Positions 27,051-39,904 of a stretch of DNA of 64,000 bases are shown in pieces. The stretch is from the NCBI GenBank assembly GCA_009103225.1, contig RHPI01000772.1, forward strand, positions 573,457 through 637,456, in the 5' to 3' direction. Position 1 is the stretch's first letter. Each line of letters begins with the position of its first letter. The position numbers and the translations under genes were made by a program. The notes beneath the pieces were generated by a model, which was not told the DNA's origin, did no database searches, and saw only the letters and a program-made list of their open reading frames with translations. Source of the DNA: Chlorokybus atmophyticus (lineage: Eukaryota > Streptophyta > Chlorokybophyceae > Chlorokybales > Chlorokybaceae).

Positions 27051-27973
27051 GTGCTGAAATTGGACTCAGCTAGAGGCGTTTTGTTATAATGATAAGAAAA
27101 ACTGTACAGCTATTTGACAGACAAGAGTGAGGGTGAGAGCAGTGTCTTGGCCATCCATCAAGCAAAAATGGGAGCATCTGTAAAACCCCTTCGGTAGTAC
27201 ACGTGGTCTCGCTTGTGATGGCATGAAAGCACACATGTTGAGCGCAGCATCCCAATCAGCTGCAAGGTGCCATGTTAAACCATTGAGTGCCTAGGCAAGG
27301 ATCGTGGTCAAACTGTAAGTGACTCGCATGCACACAACCAACAGCACTAGGCTAGCAAGAATGCATAAGCATGCATGGACATCAAGCCAAGAACGATTGG
27401 CAACACTATCAAATCTTGCTGACAAGTAGCAAACCAGTTAAAGACATAGTGAAACAGGTTCTAGCGTCTAGGTTTGGATGCAAATGGAGCACTACAACAT
27501 TGCCAAGTAATCAGAGAAGACGTCACCAAGCAATTCATAAACAGTAAATGCATTCTAGCAACGGTATTAGAAGAGCCACTATTGTGCTGCATGTTGGTTG
27601 AGCTGAGCTTAATCTCTATTGCGCAATGCACGCAAAAACTGAGCTTGCACACAGCTCCAGTTGCCTACTCCACGTCACAATTGGCCGCCAAGCTGCTTGT
27701 AATTTGATCAAAGGGCGCTAGCTAACTTGACCAGCAATAAGTGTATGTGCACAAGCAACAGTAGAATCCTCTGTGTGTATCTGCAGCGTGGGCGGGTGTC
27801 CATGTCGCTGCTACAAACGCGCTGCGGCACAGGCAAGCTGCACTTCCACAAGGTGCAGCTTGCCAGCTCAACGACAAACTGCAGATGTCCGTATGCCAGC
27901 GTGTAATTCTGACCAGGCAAGCCAGCTGGTGTTTTCCTCGCATGGGAAAGCCTTCGCAACGCACAAACTAGCA
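27051..27973. other. Convergent intergenic region
   Basis: Tail-to-tail spacer between the fibrillin (plus) and CPSF160 (minus) genes. It should hold both 3' untranslated regions. No further gene or repeat is seen. Confidence 0.6.
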
Positions 27974-30900
27974 TCACATCAGGCTTGTGCTTACAGCCAG
28001 GTCCCGCAGGTTGCCCAGAATCCGCTCTCTAGTGGTGCCGATGTCGTGCGCGATCCTCAGCTGCTCATCCGTAGTGAGCATCTCATACTGCTCGAGCAAC
28101 TCCCCATCAACGATATTGCACGGCGTGTTGGCAGCACCTTGCAACGCAGCCGCGCGGTAGCTCTGCGGATTGAGTCCGGCGACGTGATTGATTTGAAACA
28201 CCAGTCTGAGATGGAGCTCTTGGAGCCGTCTGAATGTAATCTCGTCAATCGGCGCGAAAAAATTGACGGATCCGTCAAGCGCGACGAAGAACGCTGCGTG
28301 GCGGTTGGCTTTTGCGGCAGCGGCAGTGGCGGCAAGCTTCAAGCGTGCAAACGCCGGCACGCAGCTGCCAATGTGAAAATGCCCTCGCGGAATAAGCTTC
28401 TGACCCTTCCAGCTCTCGACGCTGCGAGGCGCGTAGGAGAAAAGGCTCACGTTGCCACCTCCAGTGGACGCGACAAGCGACAGCGCGGACCCGTCGATGA
28501 TGTAATCTGTTGCTAAGATGTCCAACGGTTCGAAGTCCTTAGATAGAAGCGTTAGCTGCCGACCATCCTCGCGCCAACACAGGAAGTACAAGCTCTTCTT
28601 TACATCTCCCAAGAGCACAAAATTCTTGACCTGTTGAAAGCACATCAATTCAGCCAAAGCTTAATGTGCGATGGTATGAATTGACTGCTGGACTGCAAGC
28701 TTCGTTGTCTGCTGTCCAGCGACGTGATCAATTATGACGTTATAAATTATCGCTGATAGCTCTTGGTGTGTTATGCAATCATTAGAGAAACGAAGCTATC
28801 CCTTACCACGCTGATGGATGTGACATAGATCGGCGCATCGAAAAAGCCGGCGCCTGTTAGCTCAGTGCCATTCCAGGTGTGTACAATGATCTTGGGCCCA
28901 ATGGCAAGCAGCAAGTAACCATCCAGAGCTGCCAGCGCAGACAGTGGTCCTTTAAACTCGTGCGCAAACAGCTGCTTGACCTGCAAAACCACATGCATGC
29001 TTTGTGCCAAGCCATCGCTTGCAACAATTTGCCATGCATTGATGTGGGTTGATGTGGGTTGATGAACCTACAGTGATGTCCGGTTTTGAGGACAGTGCGC
29101 CGCCATCCACGCTCGTGTTGTTGCGCGTGACTGATAACAGTATCAGACGCCCTCGGCAAGATGCATCCTCACCCGCTACAACTGCTGTCCCGACGGCAAT
29201 CAGCGACACCATTGTACCAATGGATATGTCCTGCCATGCAGCATGATGCAAGTTTATTGCTGGGATACTCGTGAAACACAAAAAGTACCTTATGCATGCA
29301 AACCCCATGTGGTGGCATGCGCAAACTACTTCGTTTTTGTCCCTGCACGCAGCAAGTACCTTTATGCTGACTTGTTGCAGAGTGAGAACATTCTCTGCCG
29401 GCTCCATCGGCTGCTGCCAGACTGATTCCCAGTTGTCGGGGGTAAACACTCTGATGTCAAATTGCTCCTGCAGGACAGCAAGCGCTTGTTGCAGACCTGT
29501 GCTGAGTGTGACTCATTGCAAAGCATCAACCATGCCCACCTGCTCTGCTGAGACAGTTGTCACAGTCGGCGCCTCCTCGTCATCTGATTGAGGCTTGGGT
29601 GAAGGTGCAGGTGGACGAGTATTCGGCTTTTGCGATGTGGCAACAACGTATGTTTGCGACTCTAAGTGATGTGCAATGCTGCGCGCGGTGCACCGTAACG
29701 GGATCTGCACACACACAAACTAATGAAGAAAGCTTTCCTTGCAGACATGAAAAATAGCTATTGAGACCCAGCAAGCAACGGATTGTGACTTCTCACATGC
29801 GTGGAGATACTGGTCGCATGCGCGGCAAGGCAGTGTGTGTGCATTGCAACAACACAGCCCATCATACCTTGCGATGAGTCCAGTCGGCCTCAAAGTTGAC
29901 AGTTGGCAGCTGACAAATCTGCAGTTGGCCCTCTGGTGTACTGTAAATAAAGCCGTGCGGACAGTTGACATTGTGAAAGGGCGTGAACGCCGTCATCGCC
30001 ACATCAGACTGCAACAAAGCAGTCTCAGTTAGTTTGAGCAGAGGTTGAACCCCGTCATGCAAGGAAACACCACATCATGCACGCACCTGAGGAAAAGTGT
30101 GAATGCGTCCACGGTTGACCATTGCCCAAACAGCGTTTGGACCACTTATGAGCACGCCCTGCGTGCTGTTGATGCCATGGAAGGCCACCATTCTTTGTTC
30201 TGCAAAGCCAGCAGCTGCAGCCTGATCTGGCCTGTTGTACGTGATTGGCTTGCGTTCCAATCGAAGTTGATCTGCTCCATTGCTGTCCTCACATGTAAAC
30301 ATCTGCACAATGACAGTGGCTTAGTAGCACGTTTCATGCAACTACTCTCTGCATGCAACCAGCACAGCACAGTATGAGTCCACTTGCAAGTTGCCATATG
30401 CTGTGGTGCACATGTGCACAGTAGTGTAAGCAGTACCTGATACACAAGCAGGCCGCCATCGCTCAAGCGGGCAAGCAAGTACGGCCTTCCAACAACACCC
30501 TGATGGTCAAACACCGCCATGCACAGCTCAACAACAGACAACGACAGTGTCCCTGCTGATGTCTCTTTCTTCGCTGTATCCTCTCCGAGATTAGGTGTAG
30601 ACGGTGCCGCGACGTCCGCGTGCGCAAGTATTCGCACGCTCGACGGGAACGCCGCGCATCTGAAAAAGGTGTCAAACGATGGAATGGTTCGCAGCTCCAT
30701 CCTGCCAGACTGATAGGCAATTGCCAACACTATGCCGACAGTTGTCGCAGACAGCCACGACCCCTGTTCTGCGTGGTAAAGGGTGCATGCAGTTATGCTC
30801 TGTGCCTCATCGCCGTCGAGAGGGACATCTTGTGCCACAAGCTTTTCTCCATTCTCTGCGTGTGACAACAAGCGAGGTCACTTACTCTGCCTGCTTGGCA

Positions 30901-33900
30901 ATAACAGGCCGCATATGAAAAATCTGATGTGTAAGGAGCAGCCTTAGCTGCACAGAACGCACCACATCTGAGAAGGCGGATTGAACCGTTTGATAGCCTG
31001 AGAAGCACGTACGGGTCGATGATCGAGGCTGAGGAGATGACAGTGTCCTTGACTTGGCGCGAACCAAGCTGCTGCAGGTAGGCTCCTGCGGCGCCATGGA
31101 AGTCCGTCGCTGGTATTTCTTGGAGCAGTTTGGGACCATCCAGCAACCGAAGGCCTGTTCGATACACTTGGACCAACCGCGACCTGCAAAATGACTAGCA
31201 TTGTACGTATGTGTGATGGTGGTATGGACAGCTCTTTGAAAGGAAAACGTTGTTTGTTGCTTGACGAGGGGGTACCTGTCACAAATGCTTGATACAGCAA
31301 GGGTGGGGCCTTGTCGCCAGAACTCAACTGTTTCTGGTACTTCAGATAGCTCTTCTCCAGTCTCAAGCACCTGCCATGAACGCAACAACATGACCACCTG
31401 ACACTCAGCATGCCAACAGTTGAAGCACCAAACACATGCTCACTGCTTATGTGAGTGAACACCATATGGTTCAGACACAACCACAAAGCGGCACACAAAA
31501 GCTATGCTTACGCAGTAGCCTTGTGGCTTTATGCAGCGACCTTGTGGCCTTGCTCAGTGTCAACTCTAAGATTGACACTGAGCAAGTTGCGGAATGCGTT
31601 CACGCCATACAGACGCTTGGACAGACACAGCGCTCATCAATAAACAACAGATAAATGCGTGACACTGCTGGCCAACAGGAACTTTGAAGTGACTTGGTAC
31701 CATTGTGCTTGACGCAAGCGAGATGAACAAGAACGCATGCGCTTCAGAATCGTCTGTCATGGCGGCTCCATTGTAGTGTACAGCCCACATGCCATTGATA
31801 GCTGGAAGCTCCACCTGCACAGGCAACCACAACCGGTCACAATTGTGAACAAGGTCGTTGTCTCCAGCCGCACATGCACTGCGTGGCTACCTGCGTAACT
31901 ACTTCTGGGCGTACGCTTCTTTGCAAGACAACCAAGCTGCCGTTCTTGCCATGGCCACTGCACGTAACCTGCAGCGCCAGGCAACATATGCATTTAGCAG
32001 AAGTTGCATACATATTTGTTACGGCCAAAATCCATTTGACTAATGGCAGCGCACCATTTCCACTCTGTGTGGTGTTGTTGATGAGGGCATTACGTCAGTT
32101 CCGCTTATGCTGGGAACTGATGTGCACGCAAAGCTGCGTACAGGGCCGTGGTTGACAAGGTGATCTGTTATGCGGAAAGTGTACTTGTGCGCAGCTGCAG
32201 TTGTCAAGGTATCCGTCTGATACAAGGAGAGCTCTTCATCATGTGCAATCTCCTGCTCCTGCTCTTCCTCTGCATGCCGCAAGCAACTATCAAACATCTA
32301 TAAAACATTTGCAAGCGCAAATTAAGCTGCTGCTCCAGACAGGCGTCGGCCATTGCCAAATTGGAGCAGATGATGGCAAGTGCTTAGCAACAGGAATTGT
32401 AGTCACACACCTGCCAGCCTTTGCCGCTTGGCTGGAGGCTCGGGATGCTTATCTGAGGTCTTATTTGAGAAATGCACGAGCATCGAGTTGCCCACACGGC
32501 TGCCGAGGAATAACAGGCTGTCCGTGATTGTGCACAATGCAGAGGTAAGAACGGATGCACCTGCGCTCGTCAAGTCCAGATTCCTAACTGCCCTGTGTAA
32601 GGAGTAAACGCATACTGAAGACAGGGTTACGATATGCAATCAATGCCTTGTTGCACCAACCTGTTGTTCAGAACAAGACTCAGAACGAACAGGGCGCCTG
32701 TCTTTAACGACAACAACGCGCTGTCTGGCGAAAGCCACGTCGCATGAGCCGCATCCAACTCCACCGACATCGGTGAGCGTGGCATGTCACCCGGACCAAC
32801 CGGCCAGTTCGCATTCTCATTCAAGGCAAGAGCAAATGCTGAAGTCTGCATTGGGTGCCTCAGCATCAGCATACATGAACGAGCAGCTCAACAACACATG
32901 AGGAACGCAAAGGGTTACCTGACTGTAGTAGTAGAGGACATTTGACGACAGCGCTAATGTACCGCCAATCGGAGCAGGCACAGCCACCAGCTGGCGTGCA
33001 TCATATGCAAGTTCCTGTAGAATATAACACAAGTTTCAACCAGCCTGTGTAAATGTGCCTTACCGAGTAGTGCCTAGTATATGCATCGTGGGGAAACACC
33101 CCCTGAAGCGTCAGCCACACCTGAGCGGACCATATGACTGGTTGCAGCTGCTGGGAGAGGTTCAGACTTAGTGTTGTCAAAGAGCACGTGTTCTTGCGGT
33201 TGGCGAGGTTGCCGGCCCAGGTTGGGTCGCTCTCGTGCAGTAGAGTGACAACTGGTTCAATGTATCCTGCCGAGGATATGCAGTGAGTAAACTCTCGTGA
33301 CCTGCATTGCACACAAGCAGACAGTCATGCCACACATGCTATCATAGTAGCAAGCACAGTAGATGAACTACAATCCTTACCATGTAGAAACTGAAAGTCC
33401 TTTACATTGAATACGCCCAGATTCTTCAAGTTGACAAGATACGAAGATGCAATGGAAGCTGCCCCGCAGACTGATATGCCACCGACAGCATCATCTTCGT
33501 CTTCAAGCGCACCAGCGGTCTGTTGAAAGTACAAAGACACAAGCCTTTAACAATTCTCCATGCTGCTGGTGTGGATGCTGGCAGAAACCTTGGCAAGAGG
33601 ACTACATACGGCTGGAGCATACACACACTGAACACAGCAACATGGTGAATGCTTGCATGAAACCCGTACCTGAGCTCTGAGTATCAGAAGATGACTATCG
33701 TACAGTAGTATTGCCGCACAGCGACCTTGCGGGTCCGCACGCACAACTGGCGGGAGTGGAAACTGCGTCCGGCCACCTTTGAGAGACTCATGTGCTTCAC
33801 CCTCATAGCAGTGCATTGAACTGTACAAGCAAACACATAAACAGTAAATGCCTGCATGGGGACGATAGCAAGCTACTGCTGATAGCAAGGCTAAATGCAC

Positions 33901-34731
33901 GTGCCGATAACTGAACCTGCAGCGCAATGCTCGAATATCGTCGTCCCACTCCAGCACCGACACCTTTGCGTCGCGTAAGGCCAGCATAATGGCATCTCTC
34001 TTCTGCCGCTCGTTGTCTGGCTGCTTTGGCAGCACTGCCAGGCTCTCGACAGTGCCGTGCAACGGGAAGGAAGCTGCTAGCTCCAGCCATGCTTTCGTTC
34101 CCTGTACAGCACACGCAAACGGTAGCAATGAACACGTGTGCGGCATGATGGTCAACATAGTCAGGTGTCGAGGCAAGGACGACGGAGCTTGCCAAGGCTC
34201 CATAGCAAGTTGTGCGGAAGCTGACTTGCCACAAAAGCAGCGTGCTCTCAAGTATGCATGCACAAGAAACACATGTGAACTTCGACTGAACCTCACGCAA
34301 CGCTGACTACAACGTTGGTTGGAAGCGGACTTGCCACGAATGCAGCGTGCTCGAGTATGCATGCACAACAGGCGTATGTGGTCAGCTTCAACCGAACCTC
34401 ACACAATGCATTATTAACAACTTACGTAGAATACCAAACTGTTATGTATGCAAGGCATGGCTAGCAAGCAAAGTGTGCAATTGACCATGCATGCGTGCCA
34501 GTAATGTGCCATGTATAAGCCAGTTATATAATAATGAATTGTAGACACGAGCATGTTCCCAACCTCCGACGTGTGTATGGTGTAGATCTCAAGCAGGGAC
34601 CCCTTGACGACCACCAAGTCGGGCAGCTTGTCGTCCTCGTCCTCCTCGTCGTCGTTGTGGGTCAGGAAGGCGGCGGCGCATTCAGTCACACCGGTAGGCT
34701 GGTGTAACGCCTTAAACGCAGCAAAGCTCAT
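27974..34731 (-). CDS. CPSF160: Cleavage and polyadenylation specificity factor 160 kDa subunit
   Basis: Large beta-propeller scaffold of the nuclear CPSF complex that recognises the polyadenylation signal during mRNA 3'-end formation. Twenty-one exons: 34564-34731, 33917-34101, 33670-33820, 33381-33519, 33121-33266, 32919-33014, 32661-32845, 32411-32592, 32055-32269, 31891-31968, 31701-31814, 31276-31370, 30963-31183, 30437-30855, 30087-30302, 29868-30008, 29540-29704, 29372-29467, 29072-29230, 28807-28980, 27974-28630. The 1333 residues close in frame from MSFAAFKALHQPTGV to GNLRDLAVSTSLM. Recognisable family blocks include FLGSRVGNSMLVHF, CSGHGKNGSLVVLQ, NVNCPHGFIYSTPEGQLQIC, LLLAIGPKIIVHTWNGTEL and SWKGQKLIPRGHFHIGS. 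It is roughly 100 residues shorter than animal and plant homologues, mostly in linkers. Intron 1 contains a degraded direct repeat and another intron a perfect hairpin. Confidence 0.95.
31549..31586. repeat. Perfect 15-bp intronic hairpin
   Basis: CTTGCTCAGTGTCAA at 31549-31563 is matched by its exact reverse complement at 31572-31586 with an 8-base loop, inside the CPSF160 intron between exons 11 and 12 (31371-31700). Confidence 0.93.
34216..34408. repeat. Degraded direct repeat, about 88-bp units
   Basis: Two neighbouring copies, about 34216-34305 and 34321-34408, share GGAAGC(T)GACTTGCCAC, GCAGCGTGCTC, AGTATGCATGCACAA and CGAACCTCACRCAA-type blocks. Both lie in intron 1 of CPSF160. Probably an old tandem duplication. 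Confidence 0.8.
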
Positions 34732-35367
34732 AGTTTGTAGACAAACCAGCACCACGCATCCGCTGCCTGCCTAACCCACGGCCGACCCAGCCGCCCACAT
34801 GCTGGACGTTGCCGCCACCGCCAGTGTGTCCCGCAGCAGGAGTAACATGTTCATTGGGTCCAGGACGGGTCCTCCGCCTGGACTCGGGATAGGACCTTTG
34901 AGCAGGGCTAGAAGAAGGACCCAGTTGAAGCCGGATTGAGTGATTCCGCTACGGAGCGACGCTTCAATGCAAGGCGAGCTGGAATGGACGTTTAGATCTC
35001 GCTACCCGATTCTCGGTCTAGACCTCGGTCAGTGCTTCCAGTTAAACCTGCTTTCCAAGTCGCAGCCGGCATTTTAACATGTGGTATCAACCGTACAGTC
35101 CGCGCGAGACTCTGCTTCATTCTGTGGTTAGCAACTCCCCGTAACGGCTTGATAATTCGGTTAGCAAGGGAGGTGCCAGCAAATGCAGATTTGGACTACG
35201 GTTTGCCGCCTAACAAACTTTCGGCAAAGACAGGTGGTGAGATCAACATCGAAAAAGATTGGCATGCCACCTGGCAGGTGGGAGTGGCGGTAGGGTTGGC
35301 GCCGGCGGCGGGGGCGGGGGCGGGGGCGTCGAGGTGCTGGCCGTGCGGTGGTGAGGCTCCCTCCACC
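34732..35367. promoter_or_regulatory. Divergent promoter region, CPSF160 / transporter
   Basis: Head-to-head spacer of 636 bp. The right third (about 35270-35367) is very GC-rich and runs into the transporter's transit-peptide exon. The plus-strand frame is open from 35032 but its upstream part has no leader-like character. Confidence 0.5.
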
Positions 35368-38300
35368 ATGCAGGTGGTTGCGGGGTGCGCGGCGGCGGGG
35401 CCGGTGGTGGCGCCCGCTGCCGGCCCGAGGTTGTTAGGGCAGTCGCTGGCATGCGCCAGCAGCCCAGCCAGAGTGGGGGTACGGGCGGCGCTATCGTCCT
35501 CCTCCTCCGTATCGTTGTCGAGGTCGTTCTTTGGTAAAGATTTGCTGCGTGCGAGTGGCGATAGGATGGTTCGACGCCGCCGTGCCCCGCTGCTCCCGCC
35601 TATTCAGGCAGTCGCTCAGCCTGCAGCAGTTTCCAGTGACGGCGACGGCAATGTCAGAGACCCCCTGATAGACACTCAGCCCACTGCGCACAGTGTTCCT
35701 GGCTTCAAGGCAGAGCGTCTAAAAGTCTTTGCATCTATCGTTATTGGGTACGTTGCTGCATGATGCATTGCCATGCATGGCGCTGCTGCTCGCAACGAGT
35801 TACTTGGTCATGCTGCATTGCGTACTTGTCTGGGCCTTTGATCTCAACTTGTTGCCTTCAGTGCAACTGAGGACATTGCATGCCGACTGCATTATGCGCA
35901 GGCACTGTACCATCATCTGCATATTTGGTCTGTGGAGCTTGCACAAAAGCATTGGTACATGCCAGTAGTACAGCACATAGTCACAGTTACCACCTAGTCA
36001 CTGCACAAACCTCCTGATTGAAATTGGAAAGAGTACTTTGCAAGTCCATGCTGATGGTCTAGGCGCAGTGAAGTTGCTCAACATGTCTGTTGTCGCAATG
36101 TGCCATTGTGCTCGTTGTGCGTGTGATGCTTCGGTCCTGAAGTCCAGTTCCTTCGCTGTGCTATCCTTAATCAGTGTGTGCTGTGTTCTAAGCATGCACC
36201 TCATGCATGCGCAGAACACACGTGCTCGCTTACAAAGGTCCATAAACAATCTCCACCCCTATTGTGTAGCTGATTGCAAGTGGACTATGTTGACAGGTAC
36301 TCGTGCTACTACATCACGCGCAACAGCCTGACGTTCACTGCACCTGCTATGGTCGCTTCCCCTGATCTCAAACTAGACATCACCTCCATCGGTGTCATCA
36401 CCTCCATCTTCCCCATGTTTTATGGTTTCTCAAAGTTCCTCTCAGGTAGGCAGTGTCACTTGCATGGAAGCAGCCTCATTAGTTGTATAAGATAGGCACT
36501 GAGGTCAGTATGCTCATTGCAGACCTGCAGTCATTGCCGGTAATGGTGTATCAAAGAGGCACTGCTGCAGCTTGCGCTGTTCTGTCAAGGAGAGTTCGGC
36601 AACATCAGCTGACCTAGCATTGGACCGTTTGCAGGTGTCATCTCGCAGAAGGTGTCATCGCGACTCATGTTGGCTGGTGGTTTGTTCCTTACTGGAGCCA
36701 TCAATGCTGGATTCGGTTTGGGCTCTACGCTGGGTTGGTTCTCTGTGTTCTGGGGTAAGTCAAGGACAAGCTGCCCCATGCCATGGATGCAACAGAGCTT
36801 GTTCCGTTTAGCGGGTTAAGTGATGTGTGATTTCCTTCCCCAGCCATGAACGGTCTGCTTCAAGGCTTTGGTGCACCCAGCTGCGCCAAAATCCTGACGT
36901 CCTGGTTTGCAACCAAGGAGCGCGGCACATACTGGGGAATGTGAGTGCTGCGTGTCATGCAAACCCTCTTTGTCACAGCTGGTGCATCAACACGCTGCCC
37001 GACCCATTGACAAGCAGTTGGCTCTCGCATTGGTGCTTGTTATGCCAATCTGATTGTGCGCATCTTGCATCTACAGGTGGAATATAGCACACAACCTGGG
37101 TGGCTTCAGCGCACCCATCATTGCAGGAACGTGCGCAAAGCGGTATGGGTGGAGATGGGGAATGTGGACGCCTGGGCTGGTGCGCATGTGCTGAAGGCAT
37201 TGGTGTCGTTGTCTGGTTGTGTCGTAGTCTTTAAGGGAACTGTCTGTCGCAAACTGCGTTACAAACCTGCATGTGGACCAGTGTACCTGAAGCGTGTCTT
37301 CCGTATGCAGATTGGGCTTGTCGTTGGAACCCTTCTGCTTTTCTTTACCAAGGACTCGCCTGAGAGCGCCGGTTACCCACCTGTTGAGCACGTCATGGTA
37401 AGTGCAAAGGAGTGGCAGTGGCAACCTGTTGGTGTTCGCCTGAGGCAGCGTGCTGAGTTTACAACACCCAACAGGCAAAGAATAAGGATGGAACCAAAGC
37501 AAAGGATCCCGAGGATGACCTCAGCCTGCTTCAGAACCTGTGGCAAAACGTCCTGTCTAACCCCTACATCTGGGGCTTGGCGCTCACATACTTCTGCATC
37601 TACCTTATCAGACAAGGCATTACATCGTGGTCAGTTTTCTACCTCATTGATCAAAAGGTGGGTTAAGATCAATGAAAAGACATACTGTTCACAGTTATGA
37701 GGCATGGCATGCCATCTTTTTGAACACCGTCATCTGATCCATACATATTCTGTAGGGAGTGCCCGATGCTGCTAGTGCCGCAGTCCGAGTGTCAGGTCTC
37801 GAGCTTGGCGGCCTCACTGGCAGTCTTGTGGCTGGGTTCTTGAGTGACAAGCTGGCAGCAAACTCCAAGTCGGGGACGGTCGGCAAGCGCCTGCAAGTTG
37901 TGATGGCGTACACAGTTGGCATTGCTGCCATGCTGGCAGGTGCGTTGTTCGCCACATTGGCATGACATGCGTGTATGTTTCCTCGTGGCAACTAAGACTA
38001 AACGCTACCTTGGTTATTACCAACAACCAAGAAACTAACTAGCTGCGTGAACAGCATTCTGGGCGGTGCCCGCTTCCGCATGGGGCCTGCAGATTGCCAT
38101 TGTTTTCATGATTGGCTTTTTCCTTTACGGCCCGCAGGTGCGCAGCAAGCTTGCTGACTTTACCTGCGTCGTAGTGCTTGCCGTGTAATCCCCACAAGTT
38201 GTGTGCAAGCACTGTAGCTGCTGTGTGCAGTCAGTTCATTCTTCAACCCTACTTGCTGTCGCAACAGACACACTGCCACCTGCCGGTCCTGATATTTCTG

Positions 38301-38744
38301 TGCTGCAGATGTTGATTGGGCTTTGTGGTGCTGAGCTGGTCGGACGGAAATCCGTGGGTGCAAGCGAGGGTTTCCTTGGTTGGGTTGCGTACTTGGGTGC
38401 CGCCAATGCTGGCGTCCCGCTGTCTATAATCGTGAAGAACTACGGCTGGCCTGCATTCTTCAAGACATTGTTTGGCGCCTGTGGCGTTGCACTGTTGCTT
38501 CTGGCACCAATGGTAAGATACGCCTACCACAACTCACAGAGCCAATCTGTTGTTACGAGTGTTGGTTATGCTTGCACAAGCTTGCATGTCTCTAGAAGCT
38601 GGACATGTGGTGTTGGACATTCTGTGAGTGATGGCCTTCAGCTGTCATCGTTGCACTTGCTGAGCTCATTGTGTATGGCAGACCAATGCCAAGAGCTTTG
38701 TTGAGCGAGAAGCAGCGAAGCAATCGCCAGCACTGGCGACATAA
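35368..38744 (+). CDS. Plastid-targeted organophosphate:phosphate antiporter (GlpT/SLC37 type)
   Basis: Major-facilitator transporter exchanging a phosphorylated three- or six-carbon sugar for inorganic phosphate. Eleven exons: 35368-35747, 36297-36445, 36635-36754, 36844-36940, 37077-37179, 37311-37397, 37475-37657, 37756-37939, 38055-38137, 38309-38512, 38682-38744; 550 residues, about twelve membrane segments. The family signature is clear: ATKERGTYWGMWNIAHNLGG followed by FSAPIIAGTCAKRYGWRWG, and later [16 protein letters not shown] and GWVAYLGAANAGVPLS. The first about 90 residues (MQVVAGCAAAGPVVAPAAG, then serine-rich and basic stretches) look like a transit peptide, pointing to the plastid envelope rather than the plasma membrane or ER. 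The ATG at 35368 was chosen because the leader begins there, though the frame is open further upstream. Exons 7 and 8 are present again at 48326-48814. Confidence 0.9.
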
Positions 38745-39904
38745 GACCAAGCACACGCCAAGCACTTTGTACACTTGTACTAAAATGGGACAGTTGTATC
38801 CTTACCACATTTGCTCGCCACACAGACTCGTAGTGAATAGGAACAGGCCGTGTGCGGTTATGTGCATATACTCGTGTTGATTGATTATGGTGCCTCAGAC
38901 TGTGCACACTGCGTCTGCTCATGGCTGAGATTGTTGGGCCTCGCTTGCCCTGAGCCTTAAGAAGCTCTACGTGCTGGTTCCAAGTATAAGGCTTTCCTGA
39001 TGAGTCGTCCGCTCAAAGCTCACAGTCTGTTGTGTGGGATTGGTGTCCTTACTAATGTCACTTTTTCTGCAATCAGTCGTCAATGAGTTTGGTACCAACA
39101 TTATTCGCTGCATTTTGTTCTAGTCTATGTAAGGGCCCCAGTGGCCTGCGTTGCATGCGTTGAATGGCAACCACAACATGTAACTCACTACCATAGAGAC
39201 GATGTGGCATAGTGGTTCATTATGTCATTTGACTCGTAGCCGCCCGTTTTGTGCACGACACAGGGTATAGCAAGGAGGTGAACAAAGCATAGACAGCATA
39301 ACACAACAGCAACAAGGAAAGGGCACGGCTCAAATCACTACACCACCAACACCAACACCAACACCAAAACTAGTCAAGGGGCTGGTTTTATATGCCAATG
39401 CAACGGTAGGGTAGAGGCAAGCAGGCTGAAGTTGCGCCCAGGTATACTGGTGCAACGCAGGACACATAGTACCATACCCCTTATATACATAACAATGTCG
39501 ACCAGCAGCCCAAGCACCTGTCCTGCACATGCATAAAATCCTTCGTACAAACGCCTTTGCATGCAACCCAAATAAGTGCCAAACAAGCTGCCAACGGTCT
39601 GACCGGGGGACTTCCCGGCGCGAAGCAGGACCAGCGGCCGGAGAAGAAGCTCGCTGTTCTTTCTTTCAGGGGGGGTCTCCAGCTTAACCCACCCCACCCT
39701 GGCGATAACCATATGGCGAGGGCTGGGAAGGAGCTCGCTGTTCTTTCAACAATGTGCCTCGCTGTATACGCTGTCTCAAACCACTAGCCTGATTACCTCG
39801 GCCCAGACTACAGTAGAGGCTCTACTGTAGAGCAGACCAAGCCAGACCCCCCAGGCAGGCTAGTTGCACATGCAGCGGCGGTGGCAGTGCGGGGAGGGGC
39901 GGGT
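38745..39904. other. Intergenic region between transporter and 48K genes
   Basis: No gene seen. It contains a short ACACCA repeat (about 39343-39367) and two copies of AGCTCGCTGTTCTTTC about 85 bp apart (near 39648 and 39732). The last 40 bases become GC-rich ahead of the next start codon. Confidence 0.55.
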
